Translations under genes and position numbers: made by a program | The notes under the pieces: generated by a model | Seen by the model: only the letters and a program-made list of their open reading frames with translations | What the model was told of the DNA's origin: nothing | Database searches by the model: none | DNA from: Actinomadura luzonensis | GTDB taxonomy: Bacteria > Actinomycetota > Actinomycetes > Streptosporangiales > Streptosporangiaceae | Direction of reading: 5' to 3' | NCBI RefSeq assembly: GCF_022664455.2 | Contig: NZ_JAKRKC020000001.1 | Coordinates: 1 to 64,000, forward strand | Length of the DNA: 64,000 bases | Shown here: positions 25,183 through 35,595 of the stretch, in pieces | Layout of the letters: the number at the start of each line of letters is the position of its first letter | How positions within the stretch are numbered: position 1 is the first letter of the stretch

Positions 25183-25868
25183 CGGGCGCCATGGCCGTTC
25201 CCGCCCAGTTCGCGGGGGCGGAGGTGGCGGGGGCCGTGTGGTCGTTCGCGGCCGTGGTGGCGTTGCTGACCGTGACGCCGGGGCTGGACACGGCGCTGGT
25301 CCTGCGTACGTCGCTCATGAGCGGCAGGCGGGCGGCCTGGGGCGTGACCTTCGGCATCCAGCTCGGGACGCTCACCTGGGGCGTGCTCACGGCCGCCGGC
25401 CTGTCGGCGCTGCTGGCGGCCTCGCAGACCGCGTACACCGTGCTGCGCTGGGCCGGGGCGGCGTACCTGGTGTGGCTGGGGCTGCGCATGCTCCTGGCCC
25501 GGCGGGGGCGCCAGGGCGACCCCCAGCCGGAGGAGGCCGAGGGGCCCGGCGGGCAGAAGGGGGAGGGCGGCTTCTGGGCGGCGTTGCGTCGGGGGCTCAC
25601 CACGAACCTGCTCAACCCCAAGGTCGGGGCGTTCTACGTGGCGATGTTGCCGCAGTTCATCCCGGACGGGGCGCCGCACGCCGTCATGGGCCTGCTGCTG
25701 GCCGGCGTGCACGTGGCCGAAGGGCTGCTGTGGAGCGCGCTGCTGATCGGGTTCGCGGCGCTGATGGGCGGCGTGCTGCGGTCGCCGGCGGTGCGGCGCC
25801 TCCTCGACCGGTTGTGCGGTGCGGTGATCGTGGGGTTCGGGGTGCGGCTGGCGCTGGCGAGCGACTGA
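25179..25868 (+). CDS. LysE/RhtB-family exporter
   Basis: 229 residues with about six membrane helices. The N-terminal family motif is LLTVTPGLDTALVLRTSLMSG (key text TPGLDTALVLR), and a central NLLNPKVGAFYVAMLPQF segment is typical of LysE/RhtB exporters of amino acids and related compounds. A charged cytoplasmic loop lies near residues 108-128. The start codon overlaps the quinone reductase stop, indicating one transcript. Confidence 0.92.
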   Translation: MTGAMAVPAQFAGAEVAGAVWSFAAVVALLTVTPGLDTALVLRTSLMSGRRAAWGVTFGIQLGTLTWGVLTAAGLSALLAASQTAYTVLRWAGAAYLVWLGLRMLLARRGRQGDPQPEEAEGPGGQKGEGGFWAALRRGLTTNLLNPKVGAFYVAMLPQFIPDGAPHAVMGLLLAGVHVAEGLLWSALLIGFAALMGGVLRSPAVRRLLDRLCGAVIVGFGVRLALASD

Positions 25869-26335
25869 CCCGCCGCCAAGGTGACCCGCGCCGGTCATCC
25901 CGCTCCCGCCTCGGCGGCGCTTCCTGAGCATTGGGCGTTCGCGGGATGAGCGCTGTCGCCGACCACCACGAATAAAGGGCGCCGTATCACGAGTTCGGGC
26001 AATTCGCCGCGGGCAGGAAAATGATAAGCCACCCTCCGTGCGCACGCAGTAGCCAGAACATCTCTTGAGGGCCGCGCTTCCGTCGGTTACCCTCTGGCAG
26101 GGGCAAGATTAGCGATACGGGCGCCCTTTGCAGGAAACGCAGGAAGAGTAAGAGTACGGCTTTGCACCCGCTGTACCGCCTCGTTGTCCGACGCATCCCG
26201 CGGACGGAACCGAACATATCGCGCGCCCGGCCGACATCAATTCCGGAACACGCCTTTCACCCCGGCAGCCAGCTGCCGGCCGCATTTCTTCGTGATCGAT
26301 GAATCTCTTACCGGCGCCATCGACAAGGAGAGCAC
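25869..26335. other. Intergenic region with two hairpins upstream of the nuclease gene
   Basis: 467 bp with visibly lower GC than the flanks. TCATCCCGC (25895-25903) and GCGGGATGA (25941-25949) are exact inverted repeats and could end the LysE transcript. CCGGCAGC/GCTGCCGG (26262-26269 and 26272-26279) is an 8-bp palindrome upstream of the next gene. No supported coding region was seen. Confidence 0.5.
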
Positions 26336-29300
26336 TTGAAAGGTCATCCGTACTCCAAGTTATCCCGCGGAGAACTGGCCCGCCGAAGGTCGGGGGGCAT
26401 CGCCGTCCTGGCAGCCGTCGCGTTGGCCGCGTCACTGACCACAGCGGCACTCGGCACGGCGTCCGCGGCAGGAACGTCGGCGCCTCCTGCGCAAGCTCCT
26501 CCTCAGCCGAAACAACTCACGCAGGCCCGCCAGGAGGCGGCGAGCCAGAAACGGCCTGTGGAGATCGACGCCTGGACCACGGAGACGACGCAGTTCTTCG
26601 CGGCGCCGGACGGCAGGACCGTGCAGGCCTATCTCAACACAGGTCCTGTCCGGGTGCGGCGTGGCGGCAAATGGCTGCCCATCGACACGACGCTGGTGGT
26701 GGCGAACGGCGTCCTACGCCCGAAGGCGGCCAAGAACGGGCTGCAGTTGTCAGCGGGCGGCAACGGCCCGGTGGCCAAACTCCGGAGCGAGAAGGGCCGC
26801 GCCGCCCTGCTGCCGCCGGCCGGCGGACTGAACAAGCCCACGGTCTCGGGCAACACCGCCGTTTATCCCGACGCCTACGGCAAAGGCGTCGATCTGGCGG
26901 TCACGGCATCGCCCACCGGATTCACCCAGTCGCTGATCATTCGTGAGCGTCCCGAACGAAAAGCCGCTGTCGAGTTGCCGATGGCGTTGCCCGCCGGCCT
27001 GACCTTCAGCGGGGGCCCCGGCGGCCGGCCGCAGCTCAAGGACGGCAAGAAGAAGCTCGTGGACATCACCGGTGTTCCCATGCTCGACGCGGCGGCGGTC
27101 GAAGGCGGCCCCGACGACGGCCGGCGGGCCGTCGCGCACGTCACGGCGGCGACGGACTCGGAACTCGTCCTTGCCATGGACGAGGCGTTCCTCGCCGACC
27201 CCGCGACGCAGTACCCGGTGACCGTCGAAGCGGGCGGCTCGGAATGGCTGGGAGCCGGACGCGCCATCGACACCTTCGTCTCGAGCGTCCAGTATCCCAA
27301 CTCCCAAGGCGGCTCGACCTGGCTGAGGGCGGGCAAGTCGAGCAACGGTGGCGAGACCTGGCGCACGTTCATCGGATTCCAGATGGACGCCTCCTTCCAG
27401 CTGATGGGGGCGAAGATTCTCAACGCGGACCTGCGGCTGTGGAACTACCGCTCCAATGCCTGCGGCAACGTGGTGGGATCAGGCATCCAGGTGCGGAGGG
27501 TGACCGGCGAATGGAATCCGTCGACGATCTCCTGGAGTTCGCAACCGGCCACCACCACCTCCGGCCAGGTCGTCAACCAGGCCGCGTACAGCGACACCTG
27601 CTCCTGGGGCGAGGGCGAACTTTACTACTCCATCGAGCCGATCGCGCAGGCGTGGGCGGACGGAGCAGCGGACAACGGACTGCTGCTGCGCGCGGCGAAC
27701 GAATCCGACGCGACCAACTGGCGTCAGTACCGCTCGGCCGAATACGGCTATTCAGCCGGCACCACGGGGCCACGCGGGCCGGTGCTCTTCGTCGAGTTCG
27801 AGCCGTCCACCGAATTCACCTATCTCCAGGCGGACAAGCCCGCGGACCCGCCGTCGCAGGCTGAGATCGATGACATCAAGAGCCGTGAGAGCACGGGCAT
27901 TCCCACGTATCCAGGCACCGACGACCAGAAGATCCACGATACGTCCGCGACCACCGGCAGCCGGACGGAGGTAGACGCCGACACGCAGGAGACGCCTCCG
28001 GACCTGACCCCTGAAGAGCTCACCGACCTCGAGACCCCCGACGAAGGCGAGGGTTACTACTGGGAGCCGGACGACCCGGACGCCCCGACTCCGACACCCA
28101 CGGTCACACCGACCGGCCCGCCGGACGGTGAAGTGACCGTGGACCTCCCCCTGTCCTCCGCCGCCAGCACCACCAACTGGGGCTACGAGGAACAGGGCAT
28201 TCCCGAACTGGTCGCGGGGAGCTACGACTGGGAGGACGGCACCTACGACCTGTCCCGCACCTATCTCAAGTTCGACGCGGCGGCCCTGGCCGGCAAGACG
28301 GTGAAGAGCGCTCAGCTCAGGCTCCGCAGCCGCTACGGCTACTGTACGGCTGCACAGACCGCCATCAAGGCCTACCGGGTGACCTCCTCCTGGGACGAGG
28401 CGACCCTCACCTGGGACTCGCAGCCTCTCACGTCCGCCACCCCCGTGATCACTCCCGACTCGGCCCCGTCGTGTGACGCGACGGCGGACATGAACTGGAA
28501 CGTCACGCAGATCGCCGCAGGCTGGGCCTCGGGGAGCCCGAACAACGGCATCCAGCTCCGCGCGGATCCGGAGGCTCAGCAGGGCGCGTACGAGCGCTAC
28601 TTCGATTCGCCGTCATCCGAGCCGGCGGATCTCTTGGCGCCGGTGTTGTCCGTGACGATCGCCGGGTCCTCGTCCACGGCCGGCAGAGCCACGACGACGG
28701 CGTCGGCCGCCGCGATCCAGACGGTTCCGCCGTTCGGGGACGGATTCATGACCGAGGCCGAATGCCGCCAGCACGAGGACGAGGCCAGGGACCCGGGCGT
28801 GAACGCGGGCGTGTTCTGGCCGGGCGGGTATGCCAAGAACCGCTTCAACTACTGTGCGATCCGGCACGTGGGCATGGCGAAGATGAAATTCGCGTTCCCC
28901 GAGATAACGCACTACATCGACGGTGAGGCGGTCATCCGTATCCGGACCTACAATGCCGGGAAGGACAAATACGACCGCCTGTTCCAGGCACGCGTCACGG
29001 TGAACCACTTCACCACCAAGGGGCTCGCGTACCCGAGGTACGCGAAAATCACCATCGGCATGAAGCTCGAGGACACGCCAGGGCCGCAACGCTGTCGCAT
29101 AACAGGCCAGACGCAATACACCTATCACAACTCCGTCTGGCCGAACACCGAAGCCATCTTCAACGTGGAGTCGGTCGACGACAATGATTACGACGACCTC
29201 GACGCGGTCGCGATCTGCAAGCCGCGTTTCTGGTCGAAGGTGACGAGCTTGACGGAGAACGTCTCAGCCGCTTCGTACGACACGCTGCCGTCGATCCGCT

Positions 29301-29872
29301 GCGACAGCGCACATTACATCGTCAGCTCGATCGGCGCCGGCTGCGTCGTGTACCAGAAACCGCCGACGCTCACGTATAAACTGACGGACGGAACTTCGGA
29401 CCCGAGCGTCCCGTCCAACGACCCGAACTCCACGTACCGATCGGTCGCGGGGCACATCTGGACGGCCTTCAACTTCCCGCTGAAGACCACTCCCTACAGC
29501 GCGTCGAAGACCTTCCCCGGCAACGCCGACGCCCGAGGAGGCGCCCAGTTGCCGCTGTACCGCTCGATCAACAGCACCAAGAACAACAAGAGCGGTCGCC
29601 TGATACGGGCCGAGTGCGACAAACTCCCTGACTACGACAAGACGATCAGACAGTGCGACGAATACCCCTTCAACTCCACCACGGCCAGCGCGGCCTTCGC
29701 GTCCAACTACTCATGGTCAGTGCGTCCGGTGACCAAGAAGGTCAACGAGGGAGGCGGCGGCAGGCTCGGTCGTTTCTATACGAACCAGCGGATACTGGGG
29801 CGTGATGGATCCGCCCAACGAGAGTTCAGGAACTGGGATCCCTTCTACGTGAAGGTGCAGCGCCCCGCATAA
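26336..29872 (+). CDS. Large secreted DNRLRE-domain protein with C-terminal NucA/NucB nuclease domain
   Basis: 1178 residues, starting at TTG 26336 with AAGGAG at 26325-26330. There is an Arg-rich N-region and signal peptide (to about residue 45). A propeptide-like region (75-300) precedes two DNRLRE-type beta domains (about 305-490 and 598-778; TWRTFIGFQM, WNPSTISWSSQP, and SSWDEATLTWDSQP). Between them is an acidic/Pro-Thr linker (500-597). Residues 800-1060 form a domain I do not recognise. The end (1090-1176) has the NucA/NucB DNase hallmarks QCDEYPFNST and GGRLGRFYTNQRIL. This layout (secretion, repeats, pre-toxin, nuclease tip) is that of a polymorphic toxin. Base and codon use is less GC-rich than neighbours, suggesting transfer. 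A DUF6461 gene follows, the predicted immunity gene. Confidence 0.87.
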   Translation: MKGHPYSKLSRGELARRRSGGIAVLAAVALAASLTTAALGTASAAGTSAPPAQAPPQPKQLTQARQEAASQKRPVEIDAWTTETTQFFAAPDGRTVQAYLNTGPVRVRRGGKWLPIDTTLVVANGVLRPKAAKNGLQLSAGGNGPVAKLRSEKGRAALLPPAGGLNKPTVSGNTAVYPDAYGKGVDLAVTASPTGFTQSLIIRERPERKAAVELPMALPAGLTFSGGPGGRPQLKDGKKKLVDITGVPMLDAAAVEGGPDDGRRAVAHVTAATDSELVLAMDEAFLADPATQYPVTVEAGGSEWLGAGRAIDTFVSSVQYPNSQGGSTWLRAGKSSNGGETWRTFIGFQMDASFQLMGAKILNADLRLWNYRSNACGNVVGSGIQVRRVTGEWNPSTISWSSQPATTTSGQVVNQAAYSDTCSWGEGELYYSIEPIAQAWADGAADNGLLLRAANESDATNWRQYRSAEYGYSAGTTGPRGPVLFVEFEPSTEFTYLQADKPADPPSQAEIDDIKSRESTGIPTYPGTDDQKIHDTSATTGSRTEVDADTQETPPDLTPEELTDLETPDEGEGYYWEPDDPDAPTPTPTVTPTGPPDGEVTVDLPLSSAASTTNWGYEEQGIPELVAGSYDWEDGTYDLSRTYLKFDAAALAGKTVKSAQLRLRSRYGYCTAAQTAIKAYRVTSSWDEATLTWDSQPLTSATPVITPDSAPSCDATADMNWNVTQIAAGWASGSPNNGIQLRADPEAQQGAYERYFDSPSSEPADLLAPVLSVTIAGSSSTAGRATTTASAAAIQTVPPFGDGFMTEAECRQHEDEARDPGVNAGVFWPGGYAKNRFNYCAIRHVGMAKMKFAFPEITHYIDGEAVIRIRTYNAGKDKYDRLFQARVTVNHFTTKGLAYPRYAKITIGMKLEDTPGPQRCRITGQTQYTYHNSVWPNTEAIFNVESVDDNDYDDLDAVAICKPRFWSKVTSLTENVSAASYDTLPSIRCDSAHYIVSSIGAGCVVYQKPPTLTYKLTDGTSDPSVPSNDPNSTYRSVAGHIWTAFNFPLKTTPYSASKTFPGNADARGGAQLPLYRSINSTKNNKSGRLIRAECDKLPDYDKTIRQCDEYPFNSTTASAAFASNYSWSVRPVTKKVNEGGGGRLGRFYTNQRILGRDGSAQREFRNWDPFYVKVQRPA

Positions 29873-29883
29873 CAGGATCAGGA

Positions 29884-29917
29884 CCGGTATGCCTGGAGCA
29901 GACTCCAGGCATACCGG
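29884..29917. terminator. 15-bp perfect hairpin between nuclease gene and DUF6461 gene
   Basis: CCGGTATGCCTGGAG and CTCCAGGCATACCGG are exact inverted repeats around the loop CAGA, starting 12 bases after the nuclease stop. There is no T tract, as is common for actinomycete terminators. It covers an in-frame ATG at 29889, so the next gene probably starts downstream. It may reduce, rather than abolish, read-through. Confidence 0.8.
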
Positions 29918-29930
29918 GGGCCTGGACACC

Positions 29931-30566
29931 ATGACGAGCAAGGACGACGGACGCATGTACGAAGATGTGCTCCAGCACTACAGGAGCCTGCTCAAAGCGC
30001 ATTCCCTGGAGGAGGGCGCGTGCTGGGCCGTCATCAGAGGTCTCACCCGTCCGCTGCCCCTGGAGGAGGTCACCCGTCGGCTCGACGCCGATCCGGCCGG
30101 GCTGGAACGGCTCCCCGTCGACGAATGGCCGCAGTTCGACGAGTCACCGGTCTACCTGATCACCACCGACGACGTCGTCATGACCCTCGAACCGCGGGGA
30201 GGGCGACTGTCCTCTCCTTTCGTCCTCGCGGAGGTCAGCACCGGCGCTGAGACGTGGAGCGTCTATTGGGACGTCAACCTGCACTCCAGCCTCGCCTACG
30301 CGAGGAATGGCCAGGTGGTCACCAGCGATGACTTCCTCTACGAGCCGGTCACCGAGCAGCCCTTCGCCGCCTGGGCCGATCTCCTCGCCGAATGGGTGCG
30401 TCCGGGCGAGGACGACGAATCGCAGTACGAGCGGACGCTCGCCCGCCAGTGGGCGGCCGGTATGGCCGTCGTCGAGCTGGCCAGCGGCGTACGCCTGACC
30501 GCGCAGGCGCTGCGCGGGCCCGTGCCCGCCATCGTCCACGACCACGAGGACGAGGACGAGGAGTGA
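29931..30566 (+). CDS. DUF6461-like protein, predicted immunity protein
   Basis: About 211 residues, soluble, without signal peptide or membrane helix, and ending in an acidic tail (HDHEDEDEE). Segments GACWAVIRGL, PLEEVTRRLDADP and TWSVYWDVNLHSSLAYARNG followed by QVVTSDDF resemble the DUF6461 family, which is often placed beside secreted toxins in actinomycetes. I chose ATG 29931 because ATG 29889 lies in the hairpin; ATG 29955 is a further option. Its tight position after the NucA/NucB gene suggests it protects the producer from the nuclease. That function is inference. Confidence 0.7.
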   Translation: MTSKDDGRMYEDVLQHYRSLLKAHSLEEGACWAVIRGLTRPLPLEEVTRRLDADPAGLERLPVDEWPQFDESPVYLITTDDVVMTLEPRGGRLSSPFVLAEVSTGAETWSVYWDVNLHSSLAYARNGQVVTSDDFLYEPVTEQPFAAWADLLAEWVRPGEDDESQYERTLARQWAAGMAVVELASGVRLTAQALRGPVPAIVHDHEDEDEE

Positions 30567-30575
30567 AGGGCGGGA

Positions 30576-31892
30576 TCAGTCCTGGGGGCCGGCTGAGGGG
30601 CGGTAGCCGTCCGGCCAGTCGAGGAGCCGGGCGCCCAGCACCGCCGTCTCCAGGGTGAAGCGCTGCGTGGGGTCGTCCGGGGAGAAGCCGGTCAGGCGGC
30701 GGATGCGCTCCAGCCGGTACGTCACCGCGCGCGGGCTCAGGCGCAGCCGCCGGGCCGCGGCCGTCTGGTTGCCGTGCGCGGCGAAGACCGCCTCCAGCGT
30801 CTCCAGCAGCGGCTCGTGCCCGCCCCGGGCGGTGAGCAGCGGGCTGAGGACGCTGGTCACCAGGTCCTCGATGGCGGCGCGGTCGCGGAGGAGCACGGGG
30901 AAGACCAGCAGGTCCGCGGCCCGTACGACGTCGGGCTTGAGCGACAGGGCGCCGGCCAGCTCCAGGGCCTGCGCGGCCTCGCGGTAGGAGGTGACCACGC
31001 CGCCCGGGCCGCGGTGCGGCCGGCCCACGCCGACGCGCCAGCCGGGCGGGAAGCGGGCGCGTACGTGGTGGGTGAACTCGCCGACGGCGGCCGGCAGGGT
31101 GGCGGGGGCCACGCACACCAGGAGGGCGTCGCGGACGGCGACCAGGACGTTGTGCGAGCCGAAGCGGGTGACGAGGGCGCGTTCGATGCGGTCGCGGTCC
31201 GGGGCGAGGGGCGCGGCGGGCAGGTTGCCGGCGACGGCCACCACGTACGACTCCGCCAGGCGGAGGCCGAAGTGCTCGGCGCGTTCGGCGAGCCGTTCCG
31301 CCCGGCCCTGGAGCAGGTCGTCCACGAACTGGCGGCGGGCCTCCTCCTCGTCGCGGATGGCCGCGAGCTGCGCCTGCTCGTAGCCCTCCATCAGGGCGGA
31401 GACGGCGCGGCGCAACGCCGGCAGGACCGGTGCGAGGCCGTCGGCGGCGGCCAGGGCGTCGTCCACGAGAGAGCGGAGCGGGACGCCCTGTTCGGCGGCG
31501 CGGTTGCCGGCGGCTCGGCAGGCGTCCAGGGCGCGCCGGTCCGGTAAGCGGCCCGTGGCGGCCGCCTCGGCCAGGAGCCGCCGGTGCCCGGTCAGCAGCC
31601 CGGCCGCCGTCAGCTCGGCCGTCAGGTCCGCTGCCAGGTCGGCCGGCGGGTGGATTGCCGGGTCGCCCGTCGCCCCGGTGGCCGGTGGAGGAGGCAGCGA
31701 GGGCGGGGCGGGGGTCGGTTCAGGGGGTGGGGGCGTGGTCATCGGCGTACGGGACGGGTCGGGGGGCGAGGCGAGGGATGGGTCGGGGGGCGAGGCGGGG
31801 GGCGAGGCGGGGGGTGGGGCGGGCTCGCGATCGCCGCGCCGATCGGCGGACCCGCCGTGGTGGGAGGCGGCGGGTGGGTGCGGGGTGGTCAT
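30576..31892 (-). CDS. PucR-family transcriptional regulator
   Basis: About 438 residues. The C-terminal PucR helix-turn-helix is clear (AVFAAHGNQTAAARRLRLS and then PRAVTYRLERIRRLTG). A GGDEF-like central part (YVVAVAGNLPAAP to VGVGRPHRGPGGV) and a helical N-terminal sensor precede it. Residues 1-80 are a low-complexity Pro-rich stretch (ASPPDPS-like repeats), so the true start may be at a later Met. ATG 31892 follows AGGAG and overlaps the ABC-2 permease stop. The gene is the last of a three-gene unit with an ABC exporter, so it may control that exporter. Confidence 0.87.
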   Translation of the reverse strand: MTTPHPPAASHHGGSADRRGDREPAPPPASPPASPPDPSLASPPDPSRTPMTTPPPPEPTPAPPSLPPPPATGATGDPAIHPPADLAADLTAELTAAGLLTGHRRLLAEAAATGRLPDRRALDACRAAGNRAAEQGVPLRSLVDDALAAADGLAPVLPALRRAVSALMEGYEQAQLAAIRDEEEARRQFVDDLLQGRAERLAERAEHFGLRLAESYVVAVAGNLPAAPLAPDRDRIERALVTRFGSHNVLVAVRDALLVCVAPATLPAAVGEFTHHVRARFPPGWRVGVGRPHRGPGGVVTSYREAAQALELAGALSLKPDVVRAADLLVFPVLLRDRAAIEDLVTSVLSPLLTARGGHEPLLETLEAVFAAHGNQTAAARRLRLSPRAVTYRLERIRRLTGFSPDDPTQRFTLETAVLGARLLDWPDGYRPSAGPQD

Positions 31893-32660
31893 CACACTCC
31901 TACGTCGCGCCGGTCGAAGGCGAGGACCGCGGTGAGCGCGAGCACGGCCGTCGCCCCCGCCAGCACAAGGTAGTCGCCCACCGGCACCCCCTCATAGATG
32001 GGCCTCCCCTCCGCGTAGTAGTGGAACGGCGAGACCCACTTCAGCCAGGAGATGGCCGCCACGGACCGGCCCACGGTGACGACCATGTACCCGGCCGCCA
32101 CCCACACCCCGACCACGGCCGAGGCGACGAGCCGCCGCCCGGTGGCGGCGCCCACGGTCAGCGCGACCGTGCCGAAGAACAGCCCGAGCAGCAGCACGCC
32201 GAGGTGCCCGGCGAGGATGCGGTCGAACGGCACCCCGTTCTGCTCGGCCGCGCTCATCCCCCACGCCACCAGCAGCGTCACGGCCGCCACGCCGAGCAGG
32301 GCGAGCGCCAGCCCGGCGAGCCGGGCGAGCACGAGCCGCCGGCGGTCCACCGGCAGCGTGACGACGAGCTCCAGCGTCCCGGTCTCCTCGGGCCCGGCGA
32401 GCGCCCGGTTGGCCAGCAGCGTCGCGCACGCGATGAACAACATGGGGACGAAGAGCTGGTAGACGACCGTCTGGAGGTAGCCGGCGCCGGAGGTCATGTC
32501 CTCCAGGCCGCCCATGAGGTCGCGCAGCGGGCCGGGGAACTTGGCGATCATCGCCGGCCCGTACGTCTCCGGGCTCTGCCGGACGCTGCCGTAGACGGCC
32601 AGGTAGAGCGCGATGAAGGCGCCGAGGCCGGCGGTCCACCAGAACACGACCCTACGCTGG

Positions 32661-33584
<924 letters not shown>

Positions 33585-33726
33585 GGGGGCATCGTCCCGC
33601 CGGAGGGGGCGCGGCGTCAGCGGGCGGATCCGGCAGCCTGGCGGGCCGTTCGCTTCCGGGGCGCGGCAACGCCGCGCGCCGGTGGGCTGCGCCGGGCACT
33701 GTCCGGCCGGTGAGAGGGTGGAGGGT

Positions 33727-34539
33727 GTGGAGACGGCGTTCGTGCTCGGTGGCGGCGGCGTGCTCGGCGCGCACGAGGTGGGCATGTTGCAGGCGCTCGA
33801 CGCGGCGGGCATCCGCCCCGACCTGGTGGTGGGCACGTCCGTGGGCGCGCTCAACGGGGCGGTGATCGCGGCGGGGCCGGGCGAGGCGGTGGAGCGGCTG
33901 ACCGGGTTGTGGCGTTCCGACGTGGTCCGCACCGCGTTCGCGGGCTCGTGGATGGCGCGGCTGTCGACGCTGGCGCGCACCGGCACCCACCTGCACCCGA
34001 TCGGGCCGCTGCGCGACCTGCTGGCCGAGACCGTGCGGGCGGGCCGCATCGAGGAACTGGAGGTGCCGTTCCAGTGCGTGGCGGCCTCGGTGGAGCGGGC
34101 GGCGGCGCGCTGGTTCACGGGCGGGCCGCTGGTGGAGGCGGTGCTGGCGTCGTGCGCGGTGCCCGGGCTGCTGCCGCCGGTGGTGATCGGTGGCGAGCAC
34201 TTCTACGACGGCGGGCTGGTGCACAGCATCCCGGTCGGCCGGGCGGTGCAGCTCGGGGCCAAGCGCGTGTACGTGCTGCACGTCGGCCGCATCGAGCGCC
34301 CGCTGAGCCCGCCGCGCCGGTTCTGGGAGGTGGGCATGGTGGCGTTCGAGATCGCCCGCCGGCACCGCTTCGCCGAGGACATGGCCAGCCTGCCGGACGG
34401 CGTCGAGGTGCACGTGCTGCCCACCGGGGCGACCGAGCCGCTGTCGCCGCTCCGCTACCGCGACGTCTCGCAGGTCTCGGCCTGCATCGACCGGGCCTAT
34501 CACGCGTCCTCGCGCTATTTGAGCGAGCATGGAGGATGA
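33727..34539 (+). CDS. Patatin-like phospholipase
   Basis: About 270 residues. Oxyanion loop GGGGVLGAHEVG, nucleophile motif GTSVG (the GxSxG Ser) and dyad Asp in YDGGLV make this a complete patatin hydrolase. Start is GTG 33727; GTG 33718 is equally possible, as GGAGGG sits between them. It is followed closely by a PlsC-like acyltransferase, so the two may remodel membrane lipids together (acyl removal and acyl addition). It acts in the cytoplasm or at the membrane face. Confidence 0.88.
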   Translation: METAFVLGGGGVLGAHEVGMLQALDAAGIRPDLVVGTSVGALNGAVIAAGPGEAVERLTGLWRSDVVRTAFAGSWMARLSTLARTGTHLHPIGPLRDLLAETVRAGRIEELEVPFQCVAASVERAAARWFTGGPLVEAVLASCAVPGLLPPVVIGGEHFYDGGLVHSIPVGRAVQLGAKRVYVLHVGRIERPLSPPRRFWEVGMVAFEIARRHRFAEDMASLPDGVEVHVLPTGATEPLSPLRYRDVSQVSACIDRAYHASSRYLSEHGG

Positions 34540-34575
34540 GGGCAGGGGAGATGGACGACGTCCTAGGAGGCCTGG

Positions 34576-35595
34576 TTGCTCCCCCCACGCATCCTGCGCA
34601 GGCTTGTGCTGGCGCCGCTGGTCATCGTGGTGACCGTGGCGATGCTGGTGACGTTGCCGCTGTGGCTGGTGGTCACGGCGGCCGCCTCGATGCGGCTGCC
34701 GCCGCCGCAGCGGCGGGGGCCGCGGTTCGTGTGGTTCGGGGTGGCGTGGCTGACACTGGAGTCGCTGGTGCTCATCGCCTGCCTGTGGTTGTGGGTGGCG
34801 GGCGGGGCGCGGCACCAGGAGCGCCACTACGGGCTCGTCACGTGGTTCCTGTCGCGGGTGTACGGGGCCGCGGTGCGCATCTTCCGGCTGCGCCTGGACG
34901 TCGAGGAGCCCGCCGGCCGGGGCGGCGTCTCGTCCCGCCCGGTGATCGTGCTGGCCCGGCACGCCGGGCCCGGTGACTCGTTCCTGCTGATCCACCGGCT
35001 GCTCGTCACGCACGGGCGGCGGCCCCGCATCGTGATGAAGGCCGTCCTCCAGTACGACCCCACGCTCGACGTGGTGATCAACCGGCTGCCGAACGCGTTC
35101 GTGCCGCGCCGCTCCGGCCACCCGCGGACGATCGGCGAGATCCGGCGCCTGGCCGCCACGATGGACGAGCGCGACGCCCTGGTCATCTTCCCCGAGGGCG
35201 CGAACTTCAGCCCGCGCCGCCGCCGGGTCGCGATCCGCCGGCTGGAGGCGAAGGGGCTGGCCGAGGAGGCTGAGCGGGCCCGGGGCCTGGAGCACGTGCT
35301 GCCGCCCCGCCCGAACGGCGCGCTCGCCGCCATCTCCGCCTGCCCGGCCGCCGACGTGGTGTTCGTGGCGCACACCGGCCTGGACGACCTGGTGACGCTG
35401 GGCGACATCTGGCGCAGGCTGCCCTACACCGCGCACATCTCGGCGAAGTGGTGGCTGGTGCCGGCCGCCGAGGTGCCGCGCGGCCGGGCCGAGCGGGTGC
35501 GCTGGCTGTACGACAACTGGGCGCGCATCGACGCCTGGATCAGCGAGCAGCGGCTCCCGGTGGGAGGAGCGGGACCTCCGGCGGGCCGTTGCTGA
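34576..35595 (+). CDS. Membrane-associated 1-acylglycerol-3-phosphate acyltransferase-like protein
   Basis: 339 residues. Two N-terminal hydrophobic helices (about 10-35 and 52-75) are followed by a PlsC-type domain with HxxxxD in [10 protein letters not shown] and [12 protein letters not shown]. The expected chemistry is acyl transfer from acyl-CoA or acyl-ACP to a lysophospholipid. TTG start with AGGAGG at 34565-34570, five bases upstream. Located 36 bases after the patatin gene. Its last 56 bases overlap the convergent cobQ. Confidence 0.85.
   Translation: MLPPRILRRLVLAPLVIVVTVAMLVTLPLWLVVTAAASMRLPPPQRRGPRFVWFGVAWLTLESLVLIACLWLWVAGGARHQERHYGLVTWFLSRVYGAAVRIFRLRLDVEEPAGRGGVSSRPVIVLARHAGPGDSFLLIHRLLVTHGRRPRIVMKAVLQYDPTLDVVINRLPNAFVPRRSGHPRTIGEIRRLAATMDERDALVIFPEGANFSPRRRRVAIRRLEAKGLAEEAERARGLEHVLPPRPNGALAAISACPAADVVFVAHTGLDDLVTLGDIWRRLPYTAHISAKWWLVPAAEVPRGRAERVRWLYDNWARIDAWISEQRLPVGGAGPPAGRC

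Noticed and set aside
25987..26450. Minus-strand ORFs upstream of the nuclease gene
   Set aside because: No ribosome sites or family features; they overlap the start of the well-supported nuclease gene.
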